64,000 bases of DNA from Paragorgia papillata (lineage: Eukaryota; Cnidaria; Anthozoa; Scleralcyonacea; Coralliidae). The stretch is from positions 1,034,501 through 1,098,500 of the forward strand of contig JAWNZC010000025.1 in NCBI GenBank assembly GCA_035771165.1, in the 5' to 3' direction. The translations under genes were made by a program, and so were the position numbers. The notes below the pieces were generated by a model that was not told the DNA's origin, did no database searches, and saw nothing but the letters and a program-made list of their open reading frames with translations. This document shows, piece after piece, positions 1 to 12,000 of this stretch (positions are counted from its first letter, which is position 1; each line of letters begins with the position of its first letter).

Positions 1-47
1 ACGCCAATGAACTTGCAAAGTGCTTCGTTTTTGAAGCCGTTCAATAA

Positions 48-473
48 GACCACTCCAAATTAGACTTTAGTTTCCCATCCACCGCCCGCATCTCCTAGAA
101 GGGGCCGTGTGATTTGGCCATTATTGACCTTTTGTTTCCATTATTGATTAATCTACCAATAAATTGTTCACATATCAACGTAATATTCAATATAAAATTG
201 TTGCTGCTTAAACTTTTGATATACAACAACTAAGAAAGTGAAAAAGTGGGCAATTCTTTTGTATTAACCAAGGGTCTGGGTACGAGATTGGTATTAACCA
301 CTGGGATTTAAGAAACCGCTGGGAAATTTAAAAACTGGCACATTCGTACCGGAAGTGAGATTTCAGGGATATTGCATACATATTAAATAATGGATAATGG
401 TAATGGGCCACCCACCCACATGCAATTCTCAGGAAGGGGTGGACGGGAAACTAAAGTCTAATTTGGAGTGGCC
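48..473. mobile_element. Harbinger-like MITE with TAA target duplication
   Basis: Terminal inverted repeats of about 33 bp begin GACCACTCCAAATTAGAC on the left and read as the reverse complement, ending TTTGGAGTGGCC, on the right. TAA flanks both ends (45-47 and 474-476). The uninterrupted copy of the host repeat at 58119-58135 carries a single TAA at this point, which proves insertion. A 3-bp TWA duplication is typical of PIF/Harbinger elements. No open frame is present. Confidence 0.8.
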
Positions 474-571
474 TAAACTCGCAGTTCGTGTTTTATCAGA
501 TATAAAAACACTCGGCTATTGCCTCGTGTTTTATATGCAATAAAGGCCTCCTGCACGGGTTTTAAGTAATA

Positions 572-656
572 GATACAGCATTCGCAGCCGATCTGTATCT
601 GATTTACAAGGCGAGCCGTAGTAAATCAGATACAGATCGGCTGCGAATGCTGTATC
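572..656. repeat. Perfect hairpin payload of foldback copy a
   Basis: Arms around GATACAGCATTCGCAGCC and its reverse complement flank a short centre. The hairpin sits within foldback copy a and differs from the payloads of the other copies. Confidence 0.8.
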
Positions 657-860
657 TTTCTTAAAATACAAATGCATCTAAGTAATCAAGTTCACCAACT
701 ATTTTAGCGATATACTCTATTTTAGCCAAGAAAATCGAAGCTAAAGTTTACGTAAATCAGGACGATTCTGTATCCGATTTACAACCTCTGCTACGGTATT
801 GATTTCTTTTGTGTTTTCCTCATGAATTATTAATGAGTTTTTTAAATATATATATTTAGC

Positions 861-971
861 ATTTATAGACCTGGAGCGAGGGGAATTCGATGAAATATTA
901 CCCCCGAGGTATGATATATCATCCCGAGGGGTAATATTTCATCGAATTCCCCGAGCGAAAGGTCTATAAAT
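861..971. repeat. Hairpin of about 45-bp arms
   Basis: The left arm runs from ATTTATAGACCT through GAATTCGATGAAATATTACC. The right arm is its reverse complement and ends AGGTCTATAAAT. It directly adjoins the end module of foldback copy a. Confidence 0.8.
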
Positions 972-1386
972 TATATATTATACCGAAACATATTAATCTT
1001 TCCAAAAAAAGCTGAAATAATGTTAAGAAATAAAGTATTAAAGTTCGCTTAGCTTAACTTTTGTCCGCTTTTCATTGTCTGTTTCCATTCTGTTGTCGTC
1101 TCAAGGCTTCTGGATGCATTGCTTGTTGCTTTCTTTGTATTCCCTGAATCCTTATTTTCTTGTAACCTATAAACAATCTTCTTGTCAACATCTGAATGTT
1201 CAGGCGAAACGTTTTCTTGTCTCGCACTCTCGCCAAACTCCGCCACAGAATAAGGATCAACCAGAAGTCCGACTCAGTGTCGGCACCTTTGATGTAAGCG
1301 TCCTCGCGAAATGTCGGCCTGCGATCCCGGCGCCATTTTGAAAGTAAGTGCCCCCGGGAAATTAGCCCTCTCGTCCTTGCGACCCT
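972..1386. other. Intergenic, repeat fragments only
   Basis: No gene is recognisable. The piece 1240-1385 (AGAATAAGGATCAACCAGAAG onward) reappears inverted at about 2940-3050 and in part at 3205-3240, so it belongs to the composite repeat that follows. Confidence 0.5.
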
Positions 1387-2673
1387 CGGGCTCCTGTATT
1401 CAATTACTCTTGGCCTTCTTGTGACCTTTTAATTAAATTTATATTGTTATCTATATATATAAATAATATTTAGTTAAGTAAATAAGTAATTTACTTTAGA
1501 AAAGGGTTCTTTGGAAATAAAATTCTTTGACCAGAAGGTTATTAAAACTTCAGTACGCAGATACTACGGGTAAGAGTCCGTGGCAAAAAAGTCCTGCACT
1601 CATGATGAAACGGGTTTTACATTTCTCGATTATGCCGACACATTTGTTTATAGAAAAAGATGGCTAAAAATTTCGGAACTACGCATTGTTGAAGTACATC
1701 GAGTACGTATGTTGTTAGAAATTTTATAAGCTTTCATTCGGTGTATAGTTCAAACTTTAGTGTTACCTGTAACTTTTTAAAATGTTCAAAATGTGCACAC
1801 CATTGTTCGTAAAATACGAATTATATGATGGGAAATGGACTCCTCACAAATGTTGTAGAATTTTGGATATTGTTTTTAAATACTAAACGCACAGCCCTGA
1901 ACAACATATTAAACATAGGATACTGTGAAGTGCCATTCATGTCAGAACTTTTAATTTTCTCGCCGGGAAGTATTTAAAAGAATAAAAAAACATTATTTTG
2001 GTCTGGACCGTCTGAAAGACTGAAATGGATGAATTTCTTAAGTTTGTTTACCTTTTGCTGTTTTGGTGTTTGCTATAACCTCAGAAAGACTTCTGGTATG
2101 AACCTCAGATATTTCTTAAACAAAAGCTAATTCAAATATGAAAGGAGTGGAAAAGTTTGCAGATTTCTAGTTGACTGAGTTGAAAACGTTTTTGGTGCAA
2201 ATTAGTGATCATACCTTTTCAACATATGAAAAAATATTAAAACTTTTATGGTCAACGGTGAGAACATTTTGAACATTTTAAAAAGTTACAGGTAACACTA
2301 TGATTTGAACTATATACCAAATGAAAGCTTATAAAATTCCTAACAACATACGTACCCGATGTATTTCAACAATGCGTAGTTCCGAAAATTTTAGCCATCT
2401 TCTTCTGTAAACAAATGTGGAGTTTATACAATTCTGGATTATGCCGACAGCTTCGTGAGTGCAGGACTTTTTTGCCACGGACTTTTACCCGTAGTATCCG
2501 CGTACTGACGTTTTAATAACCCCGTGGTCAAAGAATTTCATATCCAAAGAATCGTTTTCTAAAGTAAATTACTTATTTACTTAACTAAATATTATTTATA
2601 TATATAGATAATAATATGAAGTTAATTAAAAGGTCACAAGACGGCCAAGAGTAATTGATTACAGGAGCCCGAG
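1387..2673. repeat. Long inverted repeat, about 408-bp arms
   Basis: The arm 1387-1793 matches the reverse complement of 2264-2673 almost throughout. Examples are CAGGTAACAC with AGTGTTACCTG, and GTCCGTGGCAAAAAAGTCC with GGACTTTTTTGCCACGGAC. The spacer of about 470 bp holds no recognisable coding sequence. A fragment related to the arm (AACATACGTAC...ATGTATTTCAAC) lies near 20770-20800. No transposase frame is visible, so this is a foldback or non-autonomous element of unknown class. Confidence 0.8.
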
Positions 2674-3396
2674 CTGCGAGGCACAGAATAGAAATACGAC
2701 CAGAAGTCCAACTCGCGTCGGAACCTTTGAAGTTTCTATCCTCGCGCATGTCGCTTCGCGCATCTTGATTCCTCGCCATCCTACGCCATCCTACGCAATC
2801 CTGGCAAGTTCCCCCGGCAGTTTCGACCTTCAAAAGAGGTTAAAACTGCCGGGGGAACTTGCCAAGATTGCGTAGGATGGCGTAGAAAATTGCGTCGGAT
2901 GGCGTAAAATATCGCGCCTGCGCATTGAAGAAATGCGGACAAGTTGTCACTCGAGTTGGACTTCTGGTCAATCCTTATTCTGTGCCCGAGGGTCGCAAGG
3001 ACAAGAAGGCTAATTTTCCGGGGGCACTTACTTTCAAAATGGCCGACTGGCGCATGCGCATAAAAATAATGGGACACTTTTTTCCGCGAGTCGGACTTCT
3101 GGGTAATAATTCCATGTCCTACATAACCCAAGTACTTCATGAAAGCCTTACCCCAACACACAACCTAACCTAAGGATGGCAATTCGTGTAAATAGGACAT
3201 GGACGTATAACCGACTTCTGGTTGATCCTTATTCTGTGACTCCGCCATTGTTGACAGCTTCGTGAATCGTGCGTGGCGTGGCGTTCACGCGTGGTACACG
3301 AAGCAAATTCCCCGCTGCAGCGGGGTAATTCGATGATTAATTGACTGGTCACATGGTACAAATCAAGCTTTCTGACTGGACAATTTACAGTTGAGG

Positions 3397-3397
<1 letters not shown>
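2674..3397. repeat. Composite of inverted fragments with a hairpin at 2776-2885
   Basis: The hairpin arms carry CTACGCAATC and GGCAAGTTCCCCCGGCAG, with matching reverse complements. The stretch 2940-3050 is an inverted copy of 1240-1390, and 3205-3240 repeats part of it. No gene is seen. Confidence 0.65.

Positions 3398-3429
<32 letters not shown>
3398..3429. repeat. (TA)n microsatellite
   Basis: Uninterrupted TA dinucleotides, about 16 units. Confidence 0.95.
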
Positions 3430-3432
<3 letters not shown>

Positions 3433-3440
3433 AACCTATA

Positions 3441-3816
3441 AGGGCCTGTTTACAAGGAGGTAGGGTTACCCTACCATTCCCTACACTTGGGTTACCCTAT
3501 AGCTGCTCTCGTACATTTCTTGTTTTTCTTGTTTGTCGTGTTTTACAAAGACGCTAGGGTCACCCTATCACGCCACTAGGGTTATAGTAGCGCTACCGGG
3601 TTATGTTTTGTCCTCGTAAACGCGTTTGGTAGGGATATAACTCGCCTACCCCGGACAACTTTTCACTAGTTCCAGGCTTCTTGTTAATAGTGCTTGGTAA
3701 GTTGGTAACCAACGTTTAATAAAGTTGACCCGGGAAGCAGAGTGACCCTACCTGTGGAATTTTGCTTGTAAACCCGCGGGTGTTAGGGTAATTCTACCTC
3801 CTCGTAAACAGGCCCT
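3441..3816. mobile_element. MITE with GGGCCTGTTTAC termini
   Basis: The left end reads AGGGCCTGTTTACAAGGAGG. The right end is its near reverse complement, CCTCGTAAACAGGCCCT. The inside is rich in TAGGGTTACCCTA-type segments. No clean target duplication is seen. Termini containing GTTTAC recur in other MITEs of this window. Confidence 0.7.
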
Positions 3817-4230
3817 ACGAATTGGAGGCTATGATTTGGAATATTCTTTTCAAAACATATTCCAAATCATAGCCGCCGATTCCCAAATCAAAACCTTTTG
3901 AGCTTTACATTTGAAGTACGAGATTTTTGGCTGTCCGGATTTTTCGGCCGGAAAGTACAATCTTAAAATGAATATAGGAGCCTAGTTTAATATTTTGATA
4001 TGAAATTAACCCATAACGAATAAAATAAACGTACGACATCTTCATTCTCATTTTGAGGATAGATATTATATTCTCTAATCTTTTCTTGTATTTATTTAAT
4101 ATATTTTTTCATACCAAAATATTCAGCTGGGCTCTTTAATATTTCTATTTTAAGATGAAATTTTTATTTCAAAAAATCAGTCAAAAATTGCATATTGTAC
4201 CAAAGTTTATTATATGACTGTGTTTGTTTT

Positions 4231-4762
4231 CCAGTCCGTACACAAAACGACGCATTCTGATTGGTTCCCGAGCGGTCGAGATTCTACGACATCAACCGAC
4301 CGGTCAATACGCTTTTTCTCGGACCGGTACGTTTTGGCGGGAAAATTTCTGATTTGATTTGAATACAAATAAAAGAGAACAGGTATCTTTATTCATATAT
4401 TCTGAACAATAAAATATGTTGAAACATTAGTATTACTGCTGGTTTTCTTCAAAGTTGTTTACTTAAAAACACGACAAATAAAAGCCGAACTGGTTGGTGT
4501 AAACAAGAAGGCCAAGAAGCGACACGAAAAAGTTAACAGGTAAGGTAAACAGCATACTGCGAGGACGAAAACAACGCGCGAAACTTAAAAATAAAATGAA
4601 CCAATAGCCATATAATAAATTCCTTATTAACCTCGTTTGCTCGGTCTGTACGGGAAAGTATTTGCCCTCAGTTTTATCGCAACAAACCTCGCTCCTTCGT
4701 ACGAAAACCTCAGGCAAATACTTTCCCGTACAGTCTACAGACCGAGCAAACGAGGGTTAATA
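4231..4762. repeat. Interspersed repeat, second copy at 61571-62010
   Basis: The whole stretch reappears in reverse at 61571-62010, including CCGACCGGTCAATACGC and the tract around GGCCAAGAAGCGACACG. This copy ends in a hairpin (about 4625-4760) built on CTCGTTTGCTCGGTCTG and AAATACTTTCCCGTACAG. No coding capacity is recognised. Confidence 0.8.
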
Positions 4763-4850
4763 ATAAGAAACTGAAACAGGTTCAAAATTAATCATACTTA
4801 ATCAAAGCAAATAGACAAAATCTGTTATTAACTCGTTATTAAGTACTTGC

Positions 4851-5112
4851 ATAGTCTGGAAACTCAGTGCATGAAAGTCTATCCTTTTGTTCACGTTTAT
4901 GCAAACTTGTATGTGCACGGTGAGGACATTGTATTTTCGGTATAATGAAGCAATCATCCAATAGCAGCGTTTGGGTTCAATCACTCATCCATCTTATTTA
5001 CTAATATTATAACTTAAACTTCTGATAAGAGAAAAAAAAGGGTTTGTGCACGGTGAGGGCCGTCTCAACATAAAATCACAGCTCTTGAAGTTTGTTGAGT
5101 TTCCAGACTATA
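4851..5112. mobile_element. MITE-like repeat, TCTGGAAACTC ends
   Basis: It begins ATAGTCTGGAAACTCAG and ends GAGTTTCCAGACTAT. Related copies lie at 44741-45006 and, in part, at 31353-31486. All share the internal TATAATGAANNNNNNNTCCAATA segment. No open frame. Confidence 0.65.
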
Positions 5113-5260
5113 TCTTATTAGAAATTAGTAAAATATGGGTTCTTAACAGCGGGTATAGTGTTTATTCAATAATCCCTGTTCTATAGCTTGTTTTTTCGGC
5201 CTCTCTTTTACAACGTCGAGCATGGCTTGGGATTATGCAATACGTTCTCCACCTAGAATT

Positions 5261-5385
5261 ATTGGTGGGTTGCAATCAATCCCCTGAGATTTAGAGGACA
5301 AAGACACAGCGGCCATGTTATCAGTGTTGGTTGGTAGGACCCAACCAACATGGCCGCCATGACGTAACATGCAACCCAGCAATAA
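5261..5385. repeat. Short repeat with internal hairpin (second copy at 16638-16804)
   Basis: It shares both ends with the inverted copy near the 5' end of the ZNFX1-like gene: ATTGGTGGGTTGCAATC at one side, GCCGCCATGACGTAAC at the other. GCGGCCATGTT and CCAACATGGCCGC form an internal hairpin. This copy lacks the GTAAGT present in the other. Confidence 0.8.
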
Positions 5386-5402
5386 CAATCTTTAATTTCT
5401 AA

Positions 5403-5870
5403 ATGCCCTTAAAGGACATTGGGAACAAAAATGAAGTCTGTCTAATTTGAAAGAACTCATAAAATTGTAATAGAAGATATTTAACAACTTTTTTGTACCT
5501 TTCTTCGTTTTCAAGATATTTCAATTTGTTTAATATGTACATGAGATGGTCTCTGACGTCAGGAGCAGGGGACAGTATTTTCACATGTAGCAAAATCAGT
5601 TTTATATCTCTAAATTTGTTCAACGAAATCACTTCAAACTGTGCACATAAAACCGCCTTGTGACACTGAATATTTTATAAGTGATTTTGCTTTGTGTAAA
5701 AATACTGCACCCTGCTCCTGACGTGAGAGCCCATCTCATTTACATATTAAACAAATTGAAATATCTTGCAAACGAAGAAAGACACAAAAAAGTTGTAAAA
5801 GATCTTCTATTACAATTTCACGAGTTCTTTCAAATTAAACAAACTTCATTTTTATTGCCAATACCCTTTA
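5403..5870. mobile_element. Inverted-repeat family E6, copy 1
   Basis: Arms of roughly 190 bp face each other: GTCTAATTTGAAAGAACTC on the left, with its relative GAGTTCTTTCAAATTA on the right. Related copies are at 31706-32173, 42682-43615 and 59262-59745, with a fragment at 57590-57688. All keep a heptad of features: TTTGAAAGAAC, GAGATATTTCA, TGATATGCAAAT, ACGTCA and their mirror images. Confidence 0.75.
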
Positions 5871-6042
5871 AATAAATACAAGAAAGAAAAGCTATCGATT
5901 AGAGATTATAATATCTATCCTCAAAATGAGAATGAGGATGTCGTACGTTTAATAGCAACGTTAAAACGTTCTCTTCAGTCTTTTCTTTCTTGTATTCGTT
6001 ATGGGTTAATTTCATATCAAAATATTAAACTAGGCTCCTATT

Positions 6043-7092
6043 CTGTACATCATCGGAATTTTACGGTACGCGGTATATATATGAATAGCTTTACAGTTTA
6101 CATTTAAAATATGAAAACGTGCATCAAGTAGCGAGCTAGATCGCTCTCGTCACTAATTTCTAAAATACATTTTCATAGTTTTCTTGGAAACCAATACTAC
6201 AGTATTTTCGTCTTCTTTCGTTGATTGAAACTAGAATCTATGTTGGACTATATATGTATATATACGAAAACTTAAACCAATTAAAATGATTCTTTCGTGA
6301 TCTGTGTGACCACTGTCTTTACATTCGTGTGCTCACCTACAAAATACAAACATCAAAAGCATAAGAACCACTGTCTTGCGAGGATTAATTTGGGCGCCAA
6401 CTATAGGTGTCAATCTTGAACTATACATGCGCGGTTTTGAATTCCCAGTCAGGTTTAAAGGGTTACTAGATTAAGGCTGTTTTACCAGCTGAGGAATTGA
6501 AAGAATGGGTTATTAATCACTTCGGTTAATTCATTGCTGTCTAGGATGTTTGAGGGTTCTCCTTTTGATGAGTAAAATCGTCGGGTGGTACTAGCCAAAG
6601 GCTGGTTAAAGGCTGGTTTCCACTCAGGAAAATTTTCCTCAGATAGGAAAGTTTCCTTTGTGAGTTTGTGTTAAAGTCATTATAGTTCCGACCGAGAGCT
6701 CACAAGACAAAGGAAACTTCTCTGTTCGTTCCTGTCCTAAGGAAATGGGCCATTTTTGGCCGTTTCTAGTAGCCTGCTATAGCAGAAAGCAGGCCAAAGG
6801 CCCGGTGGTTATACGTAGATTTTTTTCGCGCAACTTGCGTCGCAAAAACGATTACGTGTTCTACTCGACCATGTCACACGTCAATTTTTCTCGCAACTTA
6901 CGTGCGTGTACACAAAAAATGTTGCGAGTTGAAAATAATAATCCAACATGGCGAGCAACAGAAAAGACTGAGTTCGCAATTCTTTTAAATTGCTTATAAA
7001 CCCAAATATGATATTACTGAATATGCAATCTATTTAATGTATACTGTTGAATGCCAAAATATTATTTGATTTGAACTTTTAGTTGTTGTTAT
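6043..7092. other. Intergenic, no gene recognised
   Basis: A weak inverted repeat lies around 6615-6740 (GGAAAGTTTCC with GGAAACTTC). An 84-codon open frame at 6745-6999 starts with ATG but resembles no family I know and sits in low-complexity GCAACTTGCG-type sequence. Treat it as non-coding. Confidence 0.5.
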
Positions 7093-7420
7093 ATTGAGGT
7101 TTGTATTTCCAAAATGGTAATGAAATGACGCTTCAACCTCGTACCCACAGCGGGCGCAGAGAAAAACCCTGGGTACGAGGTTGATGACGCTTATGCTTAT
7201 GTAGGGATAATTTGCATACACTGCTGTCACTGCAATGTTCTGTTACACGAGAAATATTACCCAATTCACATGTTAATGGAATACTTGAATAGTATATTCT
7301 GTATTTCATCATTTTTTTCATTAAAATCTTCAAGCGGTTTATCCTAAAAAAAAGAAAAACACGCACAAATACCTACATTGACGTCATCCTCGTTACCATT
7401 TTGGAAATACAAACCTCAAT
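7093..7420. mobile_element. MITE with 30-bp terminal inverted repeats
   Basis: The ends ATTGAGGTTTGTATTTCC and GGAAATACAAACCTCAAT are perfect reverse complements and extend through AAAATGGTAA. A second small hairpin, CAACCTCGTACCCA with TGGGTACGAGGTTG, is nested at about 7135-7183. Confidence 0.85.
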
Positions 7421-7442
7421 ATATATATATATATATATATAT
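7421..7442. repeat. (AT)n microsatellite
   Basis: A dinucleotide run abutting the right end of the MITE. Confidence 0.9.
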
Positions 7443-8133
7443 TTAGTATAAATTTACAAGTTTCTAATGCAAATCCTCGAATTTCATTGACTATTGCAGG
7501 AGTTTATAATTGGTGATATAAACCTCTGGGATAAACGAATGAAAGTCATTCTTATAAAAAAATTGACCAATGACAAAATGCGTAGTATAGCACGAACAGT
7601 GATTATTAGAGCCAGCGGTTGTTCTGTTAAGCAACAATGGCGCCGAAATTATAACGGAGTGGGCAAATGAAAGAAGAAATTGGAAATTTAGGCGAAGTAA
7701 TACGTTCTACAGAAAACAAAAACGGCCACAAAATGGTTAGAATGGAAATTATTAATGGTAAGATCGTTAAATTGTTTATCTGTGTTCGTTTAAAACGAAA
7801 TAACTGCAAACAAAACACATTTCAAAATTACGCTAGCTGTTGACAAGATTTCGTGATGTAAACTATATGCTAAATTGAATATTTCTTTCAACTTTTTGTC
7901 ACTTTTACAAAACAAATTAGTGGATATATATTGTTTCAATATTGTACATGAAAATCCATGCTAAATTATGCAAGAAAACTTTTCTTTTCCATCAATTACT
8001 GTACGGGCCAAGCAGATGTCCGAAATGATTGTTGAACGTTTGTTGTTGGCTGTTAAAAAATGTATTAAACGAGCCTCAAAGAATATGTTATGGTCGAGAA
8101 TTTATTTAACTTTTGTTGGTAAATTTATACTAA
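7443..8133. other. Intergenic, nothing recognised
   Basis: AT-rich sequence with no recognisable gene, RNA or repeat family. Confidence 0.5.
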
Positions 8134-8200
8134 AACAATTAGACAACTCGCCCTCGTTTTCTATGAGCGATAGTCAACTCGGACTCGTTGTCTAATTGTT
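8134..8200. repeat. Hairpin repeat, copy 1 (ACAATTAGACAAC)
   Basis: The arms ACAATTAGACAAC and GTTGTCTAATTGT flank CTATGAGCGATAGTC. A related copy is at 24166-24236. Confidence 0.75.
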
Positions 8201-8641
8201 AAATACAACAACAAATAAAAGTTCAAGTCAGAAAATATTATGGCATTCAACTATTCACTTTATATACAATCCATATCAGTAATATCTTATTTGAGTTCAT
8301 AGGCACTTTAATAATGGAATTGGAAGGTGAACGGCAATCAAAACGAGAGAAGTCGAAGAAAGGTTAGGCAACTTGATTCATTATTTTCAGCTTCATTTTG
8401 GCTCAACTTTCCAGCGTCTGCCATCTTTTAAACTCGCTTTGTAAACACAAGTTGCTGTCACGACCTATATGTTTCACGTAATTTTGCCGATGCAACTTGT
8501 AGAAATTTGTTGCGAAAGTAGACCGAACCAACTTTTCGTGTACCTTGAAAATTTGAAAAATCAGTTGCGCGAGGGGATGTCACACGCTAAAAAGTTGCCG
8601 TGCAACTTGAAGGTAGCCTGCGTAGCTGGCGGTTAAGGGTT
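8201..8641. other. Intergenic, nothing recognised
   Basis: No gene is seen. GCAACTTG-type words resemble those at 6820-6930. Confidence 0.45.
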
Positions 8642-8945
8642 GGGGTCTTGGGTTGGGTCTTTGGGGTCGGAAAAAGCGGGAAGAAGGCGAAAAAGTGGGC
8701 GAGGGTGAAAAAGCGGGCGAAAGAGAAGGGGAGGGGGAAACCCGCCTGCCGCAAAACTAGTGGTTTTTGAATTATCCCTCCCAGCGCTTCCAAATATTAA
8801 TCTACTTCAAAATAGCCAATCATGTTGGCTCTGTAATATGATAACTTGCACGTTGCTTTCAAAACAATAACACTCCCTTTCTCTTTCGCCGCTTTTTCGC
8901 CTTCTCCCGCTTTTTCTGACCCCAAACCTCCAAGACCCCAGGGCC
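8642..8945. repeat. Inverted repeat with purine/pyrimidine-rich arms
   Basis: The arm 8642-8735 (GGGGTCGGAAAAAGCGGG, GGCGAAAAAG) is mirrored at 8872-8945. It lies immediately downstream of the ZNFX1-like stop codon and could fall inside the 3' UTR. No AATAAA on the minus strand was found between it and the stop. Confidence 0.75.
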
Positions 8946-9030
8946 TTAAGCTGTACTGTTTTGTCACTATGACATACAAGAAACATAAGACTTTCTTCAC
9001 TTACTTTAAACAATTCCCAGTCGATATACT

Positions 9031-12000
9031 CTAGAACATTAGAAGTCGTCTGAGTTCTTCCTGGTCATAATTTTCAAGATTTCCATGATTCGACCAAGCT
9101 GCGTGTCGCGCTCCGTCCATTTCAGGTGCGAGTTCATTGCCCTCTGCCAACTTGTGTTGACCTCCGCCAATTACTTCTTGGCACTCTAGACAGACACTTT
9201 TTTGCATCGCTCCGCCACATTCTCCAATAGCATAAATATGCCCGTTTGGACATTTAAACCAGTGGCCTTTTGTTAATTTCATGGCTTTGACAACTTCCTT
9301 ACGTTCCGCTGCGAGTTCAGTCGGGGTAAGAGCATCAATACCAATCTGTCGGCACACGTCTTCAATTGCACGTTTAATTTCGGCTCGTTCGACATCAGTC
9401 AAAACAGCATTGGAGAGCTTCTCTTTTACAGCCTCAAGACTCGCTTTAACATCCGCGGTGACTTTGGCTTTGTCGACCTTTTCTTCTGTTTGCCACAACA
9501 GGTATTGGAAACGGCAATTCAACGAAAAAACAATGATCTTATCACAAATGTCACTGACTTCTTGATTTGTCAGGATCTTTCGTGTCGTTAACAGTTTCGT
9601 CAATCGCTTTATTTCGTCTAAGAGTTGCGGTGATCGTTTGACAAATTCTCCGTTGTCTGATGTTTGAAGAAACTTTCTGCTTATTTCGACAATACAAGGT
9701 AGTAATTTTAACTGGTTTTCCAATGTACTGTACTCCTCTGCACCTCGAAGGCATTTAGGTCGGCCTAGTAGGTGAAAGATTTCCAAATTAGACAGGTATC
9801 GGCGGCTGTCCCTAATCATATCATCAAAGCGTTTTTGCAACTCGTGTCTTTTCTTTGTTAAACGTTCTTGCTCGATCAGCTTATTTTTCTTAACCGCTTC
9901 AATATCGGCCAAGGTTTTCTTGATAATGTTGCCGTATCGAAAGTTTCGTCTGATGGGAGTCTTGCACTTTGGACAGACCTTCAGCTGAATCGTCACAGAG
10001 TCACTTTCTTCGTCATTCATGCCTTCCATCCAGTAGTCCAGGTCGTCGACTTGAAACACGTGACTACAGTCGACAAGCGCAACGTACAAAGCACCTGATT
10101 CATCTTCACGTCCAAGAAAAATCTCTTGTAGTTCAGTCTTGTTGCAGATACGACATAACTTTGGACAGTACTCTCCGCAAAGTCCAACACATCTGTGGCC
10201 ACAGGAAAGCTTCAAAGGGCATCTGCTATCACATCTCTTCCGATCACACAGCTCTCCACAACGGGCATTACACTTGTAGTGCTTACACCTCCACATGCAA
10301 GGCTCTCGACACGGCGTACAGAATGACCCACATCCGTTTTGACAGGAACTATGGTAACATCGATTTTTACATTTTTTTCTGCACGGTGGACAATCTTTCG
10401 TGCACGGCTCTTCGCATTCGTGGGAGCACACGAGCACACGATTGCATGGAGCTGCGCATTGAACGTGGTAAGTTCCTTGATGGCAGTCATGGCAAGTCCC
10501 AGTACAGCGGTGTTTACAATCGAGCAGTTGTCGACAAGGCGATTGGCATTGATGCTTTTCTACATCAGCTGAGCATTCCATTGATGCTTCGTGTCCACAT
10601 GGCAGGGTGCGTTTGAGCTTCTCTTGGCACGGAACATCTTTGCAGTCTTGACCGCATTTTCCTCGACAGCGGTGTCCACAAGGAAGATCTTTTTCGCAAG
10701 GAACCGGGCATGTTATCTTAGTCTTAGAGTTACAGCACTTGATTTTTATCTCGTGTTTACAGGATGAAATGATCTTAGGGACTAACGTTGTACATTGCCA
10801 ACAACTTCCAAGGTGACACTGTTGCTTGCAGAGATGCTTCAAATCGCACAGCTCTTTCAAGCATGACTTTCTACAGACATATCGCTCGTGCTTCTGATCT
10901 TTTGGATGGCAAGGCAGTGGGCACGCATGACCACATACATAACGGTACTCGCACGGTGATAAGCAACCTCCTTGTGGCGCTTTATTGAAATCGTAGGCGT
11001 AAGACGCCTGGGTAATCTTGTCTTGGTGATTTGGACAACACAAGGGCAAGGAAGAACCAATTGCTGACTTCTCTTCTAAGTGCGTCTTGATCCTTCTCCA
11101 AAGCTTGTTCTTTTCTGCCATCATTGATATGTTACCAATACAGTACAAGCCCATTTTGGCTCTTGACAGGGCAACGCAAACTCGATTAGGAACGTTCAGA
11201 AAACCAATGTTGCCATTCTTGTTGCTCCTAACAAGAGATAAAATGATGATATCGCTCTCTTCGCCTTGAAAGTTGTCCACGGAGCAAATTCGAACGCCTT
11301 CAAAAGAGTCCTTCGGCATAAGTCCCTTCAGCTTCAACAACTGTCCGGTGTACATAGTTAAGACAGTAATCATCGAGGCTTCGTAACCCTGCTGTAGAAG
11401 ATACTTGCATAGAGCGGCCACAAAAGACGCTTCGTGGTCGTTTGAATGACTCTTAAGTTCCTCATCGCTACTTTCTGGAACACTGTGATCGATAAAATAT
11501 ACATTTTCTCGAATTCCCTGTACTCGGTCATGCGAAAGTACTGAATCATCGTCGATCAGCTCCGGGTAAATGATTCGCATAATATCGGCAATTTGCGGTC
11601 TCATGCGGTGTTGTGTGTCTAATGAATGACAAGTAAGACCATTGATCACCATCCGCTCGAAAAGAGATATTTCTAGGTTGTATTTTCTTGCCAGCTCATA
11701 GACTGTCGGATTTGGTTTGAGCTGCTTGTGATCGCCAATTAATATCAAATGGTCAGTGCTGCTTGAAAGGGCGGTAACCACATGGCCTTCGAGAACCTCG
11801 GCTGCTTCTTCCACAATTACAATTTTCGGCTTAATTGCTTGCAATGCATGGCGGAGTCTCGCAGCTCCGGTTGTTGTCATCCCGATGACTTCGGCGTCCT
11901 TCAATACTCCTTCCGCTTGAATGTTTTCAACTTCGGTAATTCGTTTGGAGAGATGGTCGTGCATGTCGCTATAACGCTTGAGCTCGTCCCTGTGGAATTC

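Larger units (their letters stand above)
1..838. repeat. Foldback-family element, copy a, split by a MITE
   Basis: Bases 1-47 and 477-540 together match the uninterrupted stretch at 58082-58200, ending in the same hairpin arm around GTTTTATCAGATATAAA. The segment 725-838 is the reverse complement of the other end of the family, closing with TCATGAATTATTAATGAG at 820-837. The element is therefore inverted at both ends. Its outer left end lies beyond the window. A MITE occupies 48-473. Confidence 0.75.
3971..6042. repeat. Large inverted-repeat bracket
   Basis: The arm 3971-4080 (AATATAGGAGCCTAGTTTAA onward) is matched in reverse at 5897-6042. The right arm carries a roughly 40-bp insertion near 5955-5995. 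Between the arms lie at least four other repeats, so the bracket may be an old element filled by later insertions. A separate small hairpin precedes it at 3828-3875. Confidence 0.7.

Noticed and set aside
9969..10616. 215-codon plus-strand open frame
   Set aside because: It lies opposite the Cys-rich zinc-finger region of the ZNFX1-like gene, whose codon bias suppresses stops on the other strand.
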